Counted from the first letter of the stretch, positions 35,569 through 46,437 are shown. The stretch is DNA of 64,000 bases from Corallococcus macrosporus DSM 14697 (GCF_002305895.1 NZ_CP022203.1:7598001-7662000); one strand, 5' to 3'. Program-made: numbers and translations. The notes: generated by a model from the sequence alone, not told the origin.

Positions 35569-36257
35569 GCGGACTCCGTGTAGCGCGTGGGGTCCGGGAC
35601 GCCTGCTTCCTCGAAGCCCTTCTTGCGCAGCACGCAGCTGTCACAGCGCCCGCACGCGCGGCCCTGGGCGTCCGGGTCGTAGCAGGAGTGCGTCAGCCCG
35701 TAGTCCACGCCCAGCTTCACGCCCTCGCGGATGATGTCCGCCTTCGTCAGGCCGGACAGCGGCGCGTGCACGGTGAAGCGCGCGCCCTCCACGCCCGCCT
35801 TGGTGGCCAGGTTGGCCATGGACTCGAAGGCGCGGATGAACTCCGGGCGGCAGTCCGGGTAGCCGCTGTAGTCCACCGCGTTGACGCCGATGTAGAGGTC
35901 CGTGCTGCCCACCACCTCCGCCAGTCCCAGCGCCAGCGAGAGGAACAGCGCGTTGCGCGCCGGCACGTACGTCACGGGGATGCCGTGGCTCAGCTCGTCC
36001 GCGGGCCGGTCCTTGGGCACCTCGATGTCCGCCGTCAGCGCGGAGCCGCCCACCTGCCGCAGGTCGATGGACACCACCCGGAAGTCCGTCACGCCCATGG
36101 CCGCGGCGACCTGCTTCGCCTGCTCCAGCTCCACCGCGTGCCGCTGCCCGTAGGCCACCGCCAGACAGACGGGCTCGAAGCCCTTCGCCTTGGCCATGGC
36201 CAGGCACGTCGTCGAATCCAGCCCGCCCGAAATCAACACCACCGCGCGCTTCACCAT
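35565..36257 (-). CDS. queC: 7-cyano-7-deazaguanine synthase
   Basis: A protein of 230 residues, typical of QueC. It converts 7-carboxy-7-deazaguanine with ammonia and ATP to preQ0, a step to queuosine in tRNA. The PP-loop is [19 protein letters not shown]. Further blocks are [52 protein letters not shown] and the zinc site [18 protein letters not shown] (four Cys with the following residues). The start shares one base with the stop of the upstream lipoprotein gene (TGATG) and the end overlaps ddpX by four bases. Other queuosine genes (queD, queE, folE) are not in the window. Confidence 0.95.
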   Translation of the reverse strand: MVKRAVVLISGGLDSTTCLAMAKAKGFEPVCLAVAYGQRHAVELEQAKQVAAAMGVTDFRVVSIDLRQVGGSALTADIEVPKDRPADELSHGIPVTYVPARNALFLSLALGLAEVVGSTDLYIGVNAVDYSGYPDCRPEFIRAFESMANLATKAGVEGARFTVHAPLSGLTKADIIREGVKLGVDYGLTHSCYDPDAQGRACGRCDSCVLRKKGFEEAGVPDPTRYTESA

Positions 36258-36862
36258 CAATCCCTCCGCTCTCCCTGCACGGTGTACACCGTGGTGCAGG
36301 TGCTCGGCTGGCAATTGCAGTTGCGGGTGCCCGGCAGGAAGACGTCCGTGAGGGAGCCGCACGCCAGTGACACGTCGTAGCCGTTCTCCGTGGGGCCGGG
36401 CACCGAGCCGTCGGGGACGCCGCCGTCGAACTGGCGGCAGTCGCGGTTGAGGGTGCGCGCCTGGCTGTCGCTGAAGAGCGTCACCTTCAGCGTCTCCTCG
36501 ATGGCGGAGTCCTCGCAGCCGGTGCCACACGTCGCGCGCGGCGCGTTGGCCCTCAGCGTGGAGGTGGCCACCTGCCCGTCATAGCCCGCGTCCCGCGAGT
36601 AGCCCTGCACGGTGAAGAAGCCCGTGCCCGCGTCCGTGTCTCGCGAGAAGGTGCCCTCGAAGAGGAACACCCCGGCGTCGTTGAGCTGCGCGAAGTCCGG
36701 CACCGACGCGTCGCACGTGGTGCGCGCGGCGTCCAGCCGGGCCTCGAAGCGGAACGAGCCGAGCACCTGGTCGCCCGGGTACACGGGTTCGGAGTAGCAG
36801 GCCATCGCCACGGCGACGGCCGTGGCGGGCAGGGCGGCGAGAGCGAGTCGCTTCAGGTGCAT
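36257..36862 (-). CDS. lipoprotein of unknown function
   Basis: A protein of 201 residues with a lipoprotein signal ([20 protein letters not shown], lipobox AMAC). The mature part begins [20 protein letters not shown] and contains eight further Cys, including CGTGC and CNCQPSTC, suggesting disulfides in the periplasm. There is no recognised domain; a beta-rich fold is likely. It lies 20 bases after the giant TPR gene and its stop touches the queC start, so it is in the middle of a co-directional run. Asp/Gly/Ala-rich linkers of this kind are common in myxobacterial lipoproteins. Confidence 0.75.
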   Translation of the reverse strand: MHLKRLALAALPATAVAVAMACYSEPVYPGDQVLGSFRFEARLDAARTTCDASVPDFAQLNDAGVFLFEGTFSRDTDAGTGFFTVQGYSRDAGYDGQVATSTLRANAPRATCGTGCEDSAIEETLKVTLFSDSQARTLNRDCRQFDGGVPDGSVPGPTENGYDVSLACGSLTDVFLPGTRNCNCQPSTCTTVYTVQGERRD

Positions 36863-36882
36863 GGCGCCGCCACGCTACACGT

Positions 36883-39800
36883 TCAGACGTCGCCCAGCAC
36901 GCAAAGGGCCAGCGCCCGGAAGGTGTCGCCGCGAGCGAGCACGGCGCCTACATCCACCTGCGACGGGTCCCCTCCGCGCACCTCCGCGTCGAGCCGCGCC
37001 AGGACACGCCCCGCCGCCAGCGAGGCCGGCACGGCGCGGAAGGCCGCCACCGCCGCGGCTTCAAGCCCCGGCACGGCGCCGGGACGGGCCAGCTTGACGC
37101 CGTCCTCCCCCAGCGCCAGCGCCAGCGCGCACAGGTAGGCCAGCTCGGAGGCGCCGAAGCAGGACAGCGCGCCCGCGCCCAGCACCAGCACCTCGCCGTT
37201 GGCCAGGTACGCCTCCACGCCGCCCACCGGGTCCACCACGAGCTGCAGCGAGCCCGCGCCCAGCGAGGCGAGGACGGGACGCAGCGCGGCGGCGAGCCGG
37301 GGCAGGCGCTCGGCCGTCACCGGCACCGCGTCCGCGGGCACCGGGTGCTCGAAGCCCGACGGCAGCGGCAGCGGCAGCGCGGACACCGGGGCCTGAGGCG
37401 CCGCCGCGTCGCTGGAGGCCAGGGCCGCGCCCACGCCGTCCGCGCGCTGCGAGTCCTCCGTCCGGCCCAGGGCCAGCAGGGCCTCCGCGTAGAGCGTCCA
37501 TCCGTCCACGTCCAACGGCCGCTCGCGCAGCAGGTGCGGCCAGAGGCGGACCGCCAGGGCGACGCCTTCGGGCACCGCGGAGAGGTGCTCGGCGGCCAGG
37601 CGGGTGACTTCCGGGGACAGGTGGCCCGCGTCGAAGAGGCGCGCGGCGAGCCGGGCGCCGGGCGACACGAGCTGCGCGTCCAGGTAGCCGCGGAGGATGG
37701 CCTCCAGCACGGCGGGCTCGTCGGTGAGCCGCTCGCGCAGGCGCAGCGCCTCGCCCGTGAGGCCCCGCTCCTCCGCCAGCCGCGCGCGGCGGGCCAGCCG
37801 GTCGTCCGTCTCCGGGAGCTGTTCGAGCTGCGCGGCGGCGTCCGCCACCATGCCCAGGGCCTCGTAGGCGTCCGCCAGCCGCTCGCGGTAGATGATGGCC
37901 GCGTCGGCGCCGGCCGCCTGCTCCAGCCGCTCCACCAGCGAGACGAAGACGGCGGGCTCCTCGCCCAGGTCCACCAGCGACAGCAGGTGCCGCAGGGAGT
38001 GGAGCTGCGCGGGGTCATCCTTCAGGGCCTGCTCGAAGGCCTCGCGCGCCTCGGGGAGCTGCTCCAGCGGGCTGAGCAGCAGCTCGCCCCGCTCCAGGTG
38101 CAGGACGGCGCGCGCCTCCGCCTCCGTCTCCACCTCGGCGAGCTGCACCAGCGTGCGCACGCAGGCCTCGTAGCGGCCCAGCTCCAGCTCCAGCGCGTGG
38201 CGCTCGCGCAAGAGCGCCTTGCGCCGCGAGGGCCAGCCGTCCGCCGCCATGGCCAGGGCTTCCACCCGCGCCGGGCCCGGCTGCGCGTGCACCTGCGCCA
38301 GCACCGCCTCCGCCAGCGGCTCCGGGAGCTTCTCCAGCGAGGGCAGCAGCAGCGTCAGACGGGCCGCGAAGCCCGGCTCGGGCGCCAGCTCCTCCAGCGC
38401 GCGCAGGCGCGGCAGCACCGGGGCCGCCGCAGAGCGGAGCACCTCGTCCCGCAGCGCCACCGCGAACGCGGCGTCACGCGCGGCGGACAGGCCCGCCAGC
38501 TCCAGCAAGCCCTCCGCGTCGTCCTCCGCGCGCAGGCCATCCGCCAGGGCGGCGGCGTGCGCCGGGTCGGCGTCCGCGAGCGCGGCCAGGGCCCACAGCG
38601 CCTCGCGCGTGCGCGCCTGGTCGCCCGCCTGCGCGGCCATGGCCAGCGCGTCCGTCAGCTCCCCCGCGGCCATGGCGGGCGCGAAGCCCACCTCCAGCGC
38701 GCGGGCGAAGGCGCCCAGCCGGCCGAAGCGCTCGGCCAGCTCCGCGGGCGCGAGCATGTCCGGCGCCTCGGTGGCGATGCGCTCGAACACCTCCAGCGCC
38801 TCGCCGTGCTCGCCCGCCTTCTCCCAGAGGCCCGCGGCCTCCAGCAGCAGCGGGGGCCGCTCCTCCGGCGCCGCCAGCCGCGCGGCCTGGAGCAGCGCCC
38901 GCGCCGCGCGAGGCGCCTCGCCCGACGCGCGGTACAGGTGCGCCACGCGCAGCGCGGCGTCGACGTCCGGCTCCACCGCGGCGGCGTCCTTGGCCGCCTT
39001 CAGCGCCGCGGGCAGCTTCCCGGCGGCCTCGAAGCCCCGCGCGGCGGCCAGCAGCAGCACCTGACGCTCGCGGCCGGAGACCAGCTCCGCGCGCGCCACC
39101 TGCACCTCGGCGCGGCGCTCGGGGGCGTCCTTCAGCAGCGGCTCCAGGGCCTCCAGCGCGTCCGCGTAGCCCGCGCCCGAGGCGCCCCGCGCGGCCACTT
39201 CCTCCAGCGCCTCACGGGCCAGGTCCTCGCGGCCCGCGTCGCGCGCGAGCCCGGCCAGCTCCAGCCGCAGCACCGCGGCCTCGTCGGCGTCCTCCACGCG
39301 CGGCACCAGCCGCTCCAGCGCCTCCAGCAATCGCGTGGACTCGCCGCGCTGGCGCAGGCCGGCCACCAGGGCCTGGAGGGCCGTGAAGTCTTCCGGCGCG
39401 GCCTCCGCGGCGCGCTGGGTCAGCGTCCAGGCCGCGTCTTCATCCGCCAGCGAGCTGGAGGCCACCGACGCGGCGGCCAGCAGCAGCTCCGCGGCGCGAC
39501 GCCCACCAGCCGCCTCCGCGCCCGAGGCGTACACGTCCAGCAGGTCGCCATGGCGTCCCAGGGCGTGCAGGCCCACCACGGCCCGGTCGATGACGGACGC
39601 GTCCGCGGGCCGCAGGCGCGCCAGCGGCAGCAGCGCGTCGATGGCGTCCTTCGGGTCGTCGAAGAGGTCCGCCGCGCGGCGGTACAGCACCTCGGCGGTG
39701 GCGGAGTCCTCCGCCCGGCGCGCGAGCTGGAGCGACGCCCGGTAGAGGCCCGGCGCGTTGCCCGTGCGCGAGTGGACCTCGGCCAGCAGCGACAGCGCCT

Positions 39801-42800
39801 CCTGGCCGCGCTCACCCTCCGGCTCCAGGACCACCACGGACTCGAAGGCGTCCGCCGCGTCGTGGAACGCGCCCGCGCCCAGCGAGGCGTGCCCCAGCCG
39901 CAGCCAGGTCCGCGTGCGCACCGGCACCGGCAGCGCGTCCCCGCCCACGTCCAGCAGGCGGCGGTCATAGGGCCGCGCGGCGACGGGGCCTCCGCCCTTC
40001 GCGGCCAGCTCGGCGCGCGCGGCCAGGGCGTCCACGTCATCCCCCGCCAGGGAGAGGTATTCGTCGAAGGCCTCGGCGGCCAGCAGCGCCTCGCCCGCGT
40101 CCAGCAGGCGGGTGGCGCGCTCGCGCAGCAGCGGCAACGCGTCCGCCGTGGACAGCGCCGCGGCCCGCTGGGACAGCAGGTCCGCCAGCCGGCGCACGTC
40201 ACCGGCCGCGCGCTCGCGCACGCGCTCGAAGGCCTCCGCGCTCGCGGGGCTCAGCTCGAAGGCCTGGTCCTCGCACAGCAGCGCCCGCTCCCGGGCACCC
40301 GCGGCGCGGAAGGCCCTGGCGGCGGCCAGGTAGCTCTCCGCGGCGCCCGCGGCCTCCTGGCGCTGGGCCCGGCGCAGCATCAGCTCGGCCAGCGCCTGGT
40401 GGTCCTCGGCCTCCTCCAGGAAGGCCAGGTGCCGGGCGAAGACGGGCTCGCGGAACGGGTCCGCCTCCAGCAGCACCGCGTCGAACTCCGCGGCGTCGGC
40501 GTGGCGGTTCACCTCGTGCAGCAGCTCCGCCGCCTGCGCGGTGAGCTCCAGGTCGTCCGGGCGCGCGCCACGCGCCGCGATGAAGGCCGCGGCGGCGGCG
40601 TCGGGGCGCCCCGCCCTGTCGCGGTACAGCACGGCGGCGCGCAGGAACAGCTCCGCGCGGCGGCCCGCGTCGGGCTCGCCTTCGGCGCACTCCTCGTACC
40701 AGGCCGCCAGCTCCGCCAGCCGGCCGTCGCTCTCCAGGAGCTTCTCCAGCAGGCCCTCGGCCTCCGTCAGCGCCCGGTCCTTGCGCAGCGCCGAGCGCAG
40801 CAGCTCCTCGGCCTTCGCCGCGTCCGACAGCACGCCCAGGTTCAGCCGCGCCAGCCGCAGCAGCACCGCGGCGGCCTCGCCTGGGGCGTCCAGCAGCGGC
40901 AGCGCGCGCTCCAGCCAGCGCGCCTCGGCCACGGCGTCGTCGCGGCGCTCGGCCATCGCGGCGCCCAGCTTCGCGGTGCCCAGGTCCACGGCCAGGCCGA
41001 AGGCGCGCTCCAGCGCGGCCTCCGCGCCCGCCGAGTCCAGCTTCACGTCGCGCAGCAGCTTCGCCCGGTAGCGCTCGCACGCGGCGGCCTCGGACTGCTG
41101 CCCCCGGGCCTCCAGCAAGTCCCTCGCGTCCGCCAGGGCCCGCAGCGCGTCGTCCGCGCGGCCCAGGTCCACCGCGAGCCGGGCCTCTTCCTGATAGGCC
41201 TCCAGCGCCGCGTCCGGGTCCTCCGCCTGGAGGCTGAGGGTGGCCACCTGGCGCAGCTCGGCGAGCAACTCCAGCGTGCGGCCCGCCTCCCGGTGCAGCG
41301 CCGCCAGCCGGCGACGCAGCGGCAGCGGCTCGGACGCCATCGACGCCGCGCGAGACAGCAGCGAGGCCGCCACGCCCGCGTCCGCGAGCACCTCGCGGGC
41401 CCGCGCCGACAGCTCGACGAGCCGCTGCACGGTGTCCTCGGAGGGCGCCAGCGCGTGCGCGTGGGTGACGCGCACCTCGAAGGCGCCGCGCGGGTCGTCC
41501 TTCTCCAGCAGCGCGGCCAGGCGCAGCACGGCGGCCTCGCACAGGGGCCGCTCGGCGAGCAGCTTCCGGTATGCGGCCACCGCGCGCTTCGTCTCACCGG
41601 CCTGCTCGGCCAGCTCCGCCAGCCGCAGCCACGTGGACTCGGCGGCCTCGGGCGCGCTCCGGAAGTCCGCCGCGGCGGCGAGCGCGTCCTGGAGCGGCAG
41701 CGCCTCGATGACCGCGCCGCGCAGGTAGAGCAGCTCCGCCAGCGACGCCAGCTCGGCCCCCTGCGCGGGGACCAGCGCGTGGGCCTTGCGCGCCAGCTTC
41801 AGCGCCTTGTCCAGGTCGTGCGCGCCCTGCGCGTAGCCCGCGCCCTCGCGCAGCAGCCCGGCGGCGTCCTGGGGCGTGGCGCTCTCCGCCGCCGTCTCCA
41901 GCAGCGCGGCGGCCTCGCGCAGCTCACCGCGCTCCGCCACCAGCGACACGAGGCGGCGGCGAACGGCGGCGTCGGACGGAGACAGGCGCAGCGCCTGCCG
42001 CAGCGCGGCCTCGGCGGGCACCGGCTGCGACAGCCGGTCCAGGTGGAGGTTGGCCAGCTCGGCGTACATCGCGGCCGCCTCGGCGGGCGGCACGTGCGGC
42101 GCCTCGGCCGCGAGCAGCTCCGCCAGCGCGGCCCAGTCCTCGCGCGTCCGCAGCACGCGCTGGAGCGCGGCGGTGGCCTGCGCGTGCCGGGGCGCCAGCG
42201 CGAGCGCCGACTCCAGGCTCTGTCCCGCCTCCTCCAGGTGGCCGCTGGACTCCAGCAGCGCGGCGCGGGCCAGCAGCGCCTCCACGCGGCGCGGCGTGGG
42301 GCCCTGGAGGGACGCCTCGGCGAGCGCGGCGGCCTCCTCCTCCGGCTTGCCGTCCCGGTGGGCCAGCTCGGCCAGGGAGAAGAAGGCGTCACAGCGCTCC
42401 GCCGCGGACAGCTCCAGGCCAATGGCCGCGCCCAGGGCCTCGCGCGCGAGGACGCGCGCGTCCTTCTCCACCAGCGTGGCGGACAGGGACAGCAGGCGCT
42501 CGCGGGCGCGGGCCGCGAGGTTGGCGTCGGCGGACACGGCGCGGCGCCACACGTCCAGCTCCGCGGCCTCGTCCCCGGACTCGCGCGCCAGCTCGGTCAG
42601 CGCCAGCAGCAGCGGCGCGGGACGGCGAGTGCCCTTCGCCGCCTCCGAGAAGTCGTCGCGCGCGGCGGCCACCCGGCCCGCGGCGCGGTGGAGCACGGCG
42701 CGCCGGGCCAGCAGCTCCGCGCGCGCCTCGCCCGAGGCGGCGGCCACGAGCGTGCTCAGCAGCTCCAGCCGCTCCGTCTCCTCCTCGTGCGTGCCGGTGC

Positions 42801-45800
42801 CGGGCGGGGGCAGCAAATCCAGCAGCGCCTGGGCCGCCCAGGTGTCGTGCGGCTCCTCCAGGCGCAGGCTGCGCAGCGCGTCCACCGCGGCGGTGGCGCG
42901 TCCCAGGCCCAGCGACAGCTCCGCCAGCTCGCGGCGCGCGGCGCGGCGCGGCTCGCCCGACAAGCGCGGCCACAGCTCCACCAGCAGGTCCGCCAGGGCC
43001 TCACGGGCGCCGGCCTTGCGGTGCAGCGCGGCCAGCTCCACCCGCGCGTCCAAGTCCTCCGGCGCGCGGGCGCTGTACTCGGCCAACAGACGGCGGGCCG
43101 CGTCCGTGCGGCTCGCGCGCACCGCGGCGGTGGCGGCCTTGCGCGTCAGGGTGACGCGCTCGCTCTCGCGCGGGGCATCGCCGTCCGCGGGGGGCAGCGC
43201 CAGCACCGCCTCGAAGTCCTCCAGCGCGGCGCGGGCATCCGTGGGCAGCCGCAGCTCGCCCCGGCGCTGGCGCGCGGGCGCGTAGCTCGCGTCACGCTCC
43301 AGCGCGTCGGCGAGGAAGGCCTCCTCGCGGCTGGTGCCCGCCGCGAGCAGCGAGGCGCGGAACAGCAGCTTCGCGCCAGCCCGGGCGTCGGGCACCAGCG
43401 CGGCGCGGCGCGCGTACAGGCGCGCGGCCTCCAGCTTCTCACCGCGCTCCAGCTCCAGCTCGGCCAGCGACTCCAGCACCTCGACGGCCAGCGGGCCCTC
43501 GGGGCTCGCCTCCAGCGCGGCCGTCAGGCGCATCAGCGCGGCGGCGTTCTCCCCCCGCGCCAGCAGCGCGCGGGCGCTCTGGAGGAACAGCGGCGCGGCC
43601 TCCTCGGCGCGGTCGGCGCCCATCAGCGCCTGGGCGCGGCTGGCCCACAGCTCGGCCAGGGCCTGCGCCTCGCCGGCCTCCGTGTAGAGCGCCTCCAGGC
43701 GCGCGGCCAGCGCATCATCCAGCCGGCGCAGCGGGAAGGCCTGCGCATACGCGGCGATGGCGCCCTCGCGGTCGCCCAGCATCTCGCACGCGCGGCCCAG
43801 CCGGGAGCGCACGTCCGCAAGCTTCTCCGGCGCCGCCGTGCGCGGCAGCGTGGACAGCAAGGTCTCCAGCGCGCGCCGGGCATGCTCCGGGCGCTCGCAG
43901 CGCAGTGACAGGTCCGCCAGGTCCAGCAGCACCGCGGCGTCCGGCGCCAGCCGCGCGGCCTTCTCCAGCGCCACCAGCGCGTCACCCACGCGGCCCAGCC
44001 GGGCCTCCAGCACCCCGGCCAGCTCGCGCAGCGCCGCCGCGGCCAGCCGTTTGTCACCCTGCGCCTCGGCCACCCGCGCGCGCACCTCCAGCGCGTCGGC
44101 CAGGCCCGCCATGTCGGCGCGCTTGCGCTGCAGGCCGCACAGCTCGCCCAGCGCGGGCAGGTCATCCGGCTCGGCGCGCAGCACCTCCTGGAGCGCGTGG
44201 ACGGCCAGGTCCAAATCGAAGGCCAGGTCGCGCGCGGCCACCGCGAGCCGGCGGTACTTCTGCGCGCGCTCCTTCAGGTCCGTGGACAGCCGCGCCAGCG
44301 AGGACAGGCACCGCGTCAGCAGCGCGCCGTCGCGCCGGGCCTCGGCCAGCGCCAGCAGCGACTCCAGCGCGGGCCGGTGGTCGCCGTCCGCCTCCAGCGC
44401 CAGCAGCAGCAACCGCTCCGCCTTCTCCGGCTGCTGCAGCTTGCCCCGGTACAGCTCGCCCGCCTCGGCCCAGGCCGCCGCGCGCTTGCCCGGCGCGTCC
44501 TGGAGCGCCGCGGCCTTCTCCAGCGCCTCCGCCAGCTCCTGCGAGCGGCCGGTGGCGCGGAAGTACGGAATCAGCTCCTCCAGCGCCACCGCGTCGCGCG
44601 GGTCCAGCGCCAGCGCGGACTCCAGGTGCTCCCGCGCGCGCGCCGGGTCCCCCAGCCGCGTGCGGTACAGCCGCGCCAGGGCGTGGTGGCTGGCGTGCGC
44701 GGCGTCGCGCACCCCCTCCGAGCGCGGCGCCGGCCCCGCCAGCTCCAGCGCCTGCTGGTAGCCCGCGAGCGCCTCCTGCAACCGGCCCAGGCCCTCCGCC
44801 ACGCGCGCGGCGGCGAACAGCGGCTCCGGCTCGCCGGGCAGGAGCGACACGGCCTCGCGGAAGCGCAAGAGCGCGTTCTCCGGCTGCTTCAGGCCCTCGT
44901 CCCACACGCGGCCGGCCATCAGGTCGGCGTGGCCCACCCGGTCCAGCTCGTGGCGGCCCATGGCCACCTCGCGCAGGCGGTCCAGGGCCTTCAGCGCGCG
45001 CAGGTGCTCCCCGCCGCGGTGGCACAGCTCGCCCAGGAGCAGCAGCGCGTCCGGGTGGTCCGGCGCCAGCCGCAGCGCGGCCTCGCAGTGCAGGCGCGCG
45101 CCGGCGATGTCGTCCTCCGTCTGCGCGCACAGCCGGGCCAGGTGCACGTGCGCATCGGCGGCCTCGGCCGGGTCGCGAGCGAGCGCCGCCAACCGGCGGT
45201 AGGCCCGCACCGCGCCGGCCCTGTCCCGCGCCTGGTCGGACGCGCGCGCCAGCGCCTTGAGGGACGGCAGGTGGTCGGGCTTGAGGCCCAGCAGCTCGTG
45301 CAGCGCCTTCACCGCCACCTGCGGCGCGGTGTCGCGCGAGCAGCGGGCGGCGGCCTCGGCGGCGAAGAAGGCCGCGGCCTCCTCCGAGGTCCGGCGCGCC
45401 AGCGCGCACAGCGCCAGGTAGCGCTCGGCGGCGCGGGCCCCCTCGCCCCGGCGCTCGCGCACCACGGCCTCGCCCCAGAGCGCCGCGGGGCTGCGGTCCC
45501 TGCGGCGTTGCAGCGTCGCCGCCACGTCCAGGGCCAGGTCGTGCGCCTGCGGGTCCGCCACCATCAGCGACAGCAGCCGCTCGGCGGCGAAGGGGTGCGC
45601 GTCCTGCGCGTCCCCCGCCTGGAGGTACGCCTGGCGCGCGTCGGCCAGCCGGCCCTGCGCGATGAGCCCCTCCGCGTCCGCGAAGGCGCGCGCGCCCTCC
45701 AGCGCCAGCAGCAGCTCCTCGTCCGGCGGCGACGGCGGCGGCAGGCCGCCCGCGGAGAAGCGCAGGCGCAGGCCCGTGCTGGAGACCTCCGCCGCCGACA

Positions 45801-46437
45801 GGCGCGCGGTGTCCAGCGTCGGCATCTTGTAGCCGCGGCTCACCGCCGCGAGCTGGCACAGCGCGGGCAGCACGCGCGTGGAGAACCCCGTGGCCCCGCG
45901 CACCTCCACGTCCGGCACCAGCGCCAGCGCGCCCACGGCCGCGGACAACAGCCCCGGCACCTGCACCGACGGCGTGGAGGAGAAGCCGTAGAGGCGCACG
46001 TCATAGAGGTAGACGGCGAGCCGCTCCCCGTCCGCGTCGAAGGCCACCTTGAAGGTGAAGGGCGTGTGCTCGGGCGCCGGCAGCCGGCCCTGGCCTTCCA
46101 GGTAGCCGGGCCGGAAGTGCAGGCGCAGCTCCTCGATGCCGGCCAGCCGCCCCGCCAGCTCCGCCACCCGGCGCGTCACCAGGTCCGCGTCGATGGACAG
46201 CTCGAGGAAGCCGAAGTGCAGCTTCTTGCGCTGGTACCGCGTGGCCCCGGCGCTGACGTTGAAGGGGAAGCTGACGTCTGGAATCTGGAGCGCGAAGTCG
46301 GAGATGCGCAGGCCCGGCAGGACCTCCAGCGCCGGGAAGCCCACGAACGCCCTGCGGTCCAGCAGGCGCAGTTCGGGGGCGGCGGCGCGTGCATCGAGCG
46401 CCGTGGCGGGCTTGGGAGAGTCGCTTTCGGTGGCCAT
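36883..46437 (-). CDS. giant TPR-repeat protein (3184 residues)
   Basis: ATG 46437 begins MATESDSPKPATALDAR; the open frame reaches 25 residues further without a better start. Residues 1-230 form a beta-rich N-terminal domain (LRISDFALQIPDVSFPFNVS, then LRLHFRPGYLEGQGRL and VAVYLYD-like LAVYLYDVRLYGF). From about 240 to 3000 the protein is an almost continuous array of TPR-like helix pairs (for example ALWGEAVVRERRGEGARAAE and HLARLCAQTEDDIAGARLHC). The last 200 residues are a different domain (VVDPVGGVEAYLANGEVLVL, then GASELAYLCALALALGEDG). No signal peptide is visible, so a cytoplasmic scaffold is likely. The gene is divergent from a Ser/Thr kinase-cyclase gene with 103 bases between them, suggesting a shared signalling role. 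Confidence 0.87.
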   Translation of the reverse strand: MATESDSPKPATALDARAAAPELRLLDRRAFVGFPALEVLPGLRISDFALQIPDVSFPFNVSAGATRYQRKKLHFGFLELSIDADLVTRRVAELAGRLAGIEELRLHFRPGYLEGQGRLPAPEHTPFTFKVAFDADGERLAVYLYDVRLYGFSSTPSVQVPGLLSAAVGALALVPDVEVRGATGFSTRVLPALCQLAAVSRGYKMPTLDTARLSAAEVSSTGLRLRFSAGGLPPPSPPDEELLLALEGARAFADAEGLIAQGRLADARQAYLQAGDAQDAHPFAAERLLSLMVADPQAHDLALDVAATLQRRRDRSPAALWGEAVVRERRGEGARAAERYLALCALARRTSEEAAAFFAAEAAARCSRDTAPQVAVKALHELLGLKPDHLPSLKALARASDQARDRAGAVRAYRRLAALARDPAEAADAHVHLARLCAQTEDDIAGARLHCEAALRLAPDHPDALLLLGELCHRGGEHLRALKALDRLREVAMGRHELDRVGHADLMAGRVWDEGLKQPENALLRFREAVSLLPGEPEPLFAAARVAEGLGRLQEALAGYQQALELAGPAPRSEGVRDAAHASHHALARLYRTRLGDPARAREHLESALALDPRDAVALEELIPYFRATGRSQELAEALEKAAALQDAPGKRAAAWAEAGELYRGKLQQPEKAERLLLLALEADGDHRPALESLLALAEARRDGALLTRCLSSLARLSTDLKERAQKYRRLAVAARDLAFDLDLAVHALQEVLRAEPDDLPALGELCGLQRKRADMAGLADALEVRARVAEAQGDKRLAAAALRELAGVLEARLGRVGDALVALEKAARLAPDAAVLLDLADLSLRCERPEHARRALETLLSTLPRTAAPEKLADVRSRLGRACEMLGDREGAIAAYAQAFPLRRLDDALAARLEALYTEAGEAQALAELWASRAQALMGADRAEEAAPLFLQSARALLARGENAAALMRLTAALEASPEGPLAVEVLESLAELELERGEKLEAARLYARRAALVPDARAGAKLLFRASLLAAGTSREEAFLADALERDASYAPARQRRGELRLPTDARAALEDFEAVLALPPADGDAPRESERVTLTRKAATAAVRASRTDAARRLLAEYSARAPEDLDARVELAALHRKAGAREALADLLVELWPRLSGEPRRAARRELAELSLGLGRATAAVDALRSLRLEEPHDTWAAQALLDLLPPPGTGTHEEETERLELLSTLVAAASGEARAELLARRAVLHRAAGRVAAARDDFSEAAKGTRRPAPLLLALTELARESGDEAAELDVWRRAVSADANLAARARERLLSLSATLVEKDARVLAREALGAAIGLELSAAERCDAFFSLAELAHRDGKPEEEAAALAEASLQGPTPRRVEALLARAALLESSGHLEEAGQSLESALALAPRHAQATAALQRVLRTREDWAALAELLAAEAPHVPPAEAAAMYAELANLHLDRLSQPVPAEAALRQALRLSPSDAAVRRRLVSLVAERGELREAAALLETAAESATPQDAAGLLREGAGYAQGAHDLDKALKLARKAHALVPAQGAELASLAELLYLRGAVIEALPLQDALAAAADFRSAPEAAESTWLRLAELAEQAGETKRAVAAYRKLLAERPLCEAAVLRLAALLEKDDPRGAFEVRVTHAHALAPSEDTVQRLVELSARAREVLADAGVAASLLSRAASMASEPLPLRRRLAALHREAGRTLELLAELRQVATLSLQAEDPDAALEAYQEEARLAVDLGRADDALRALADARDLLEARGQQSEAAACERYRAKLLRDVKLDSAGAEAALERAFGLAVDLGTAKLGAAMAERRDDAVAEARWLERALPLLDAPGEAAAVLLRLARLNLGVLSDAAKAEELLRSALRKDRALTEAEGLLEKLLESDGRLAELAAWYEECAEGEPDAGRRAELFLRAAVLYRDRAGRPDAAAAAFIAARGARPDDLELTAQAAELLHEVNRHADAAEFDAVLLEADPFREPVFARHLAFLEEAEDHQALAELMLRRAQRQEAAGAAESYLAAARAFRAAGARERALLCEDQAFELSPASAEAFERVRERAAGDVRRLADLLSQRAAALSTADALPLLRERATRLLDAGEALLAAEAFDEYLSLAGDDVDALAARAELAAKGGGPVAARPYDRRLLDVGGDALPVPVRTRTWLRLGHASLGAGAFHDAADAFESVVVLEPEGERGQEALSLLAEVHSRTGNAPGLYRASLQLARRAEDSATAEVLYRRAADLFDDPKDAIDALLPLARLRPADASVIDRAVVGLHALGRHGDLLDVYASGAEAAGGRRAAELLLAAASVASSSLADEDAAWTLTQRAAEAAPEDFTALQALVAGLRQRGESTRLLEALERLVPRVEDADEAAVLRLELAGLARDAGREDLAREALEEVAARGASGAGYADALEALEPLLKDAPERRAEVQVARAELVSGRERQVLLLAAARGFEAAGKLPAALKAAKDAAAVEPDVDAALRVAHLYRASGEAPRAARALLQAARLAAPEERPPLLLEAAGLWEKAGEHGEALEVFERIATEAPDMLAPAELAERFGRLGAFARALEVGFAPAMAAGELTDALAMAAQAGDQARTREALWALAALADADPAHAAALADGLRAEDDAEGLLELAGLSAARDAAFAVALRDEVLRSAAAPVLPRLRALEELAPEPGFAARLTLLLPSLEKLPEPLAEAVLAQVHAQPGPARVEALAMAADGWPSRRKALLRERHALELELGRYEACVRTLVQLAEVETEAEARAVLHLERGELLLSPLEQLPEAREAFEQALKDDPAQLHSLRHLLSLVDLGEEPAVFVSLVERLEQAAGADAAIIYRERLADAYEALGMVADAAAQLEQLPETDDRLARRARLAEERGLTGEALRLRERLTDEPAVLEAILRGYLDAQLVSPGARLAARLFDAGHLSPEVTRLAAEHLSAVPEGVALAVRLWPHLLRERPLDVDGWTLYAEALLALGRTEDSQRADGVGAALASSDAAAPQAPVSALPLPLPSGFEHPVPADAVPVTAERLPRLAAALRPVLASLGAGSLQLVVDPVGGVEAYLANGEVLVLGAGALSCFGASELAYLCALALALGEDGVKLARPGAVPGLEAAAVAAFRAVPASLAAGRVLARLDAEVRGGDPSQVDVGAVLARGDTFRALALCVLGDV

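Noticed and set aside
37345-43908. A 2187-residue plus-strand open frame opposite the giant TPR gene
   Set aside because: It is an antisense shadow of high-GC codon use. The peptide is Arg/Gln/His/Leu-rich low complexity with no domain, whereas the minus strand gives clear TPR repeats.
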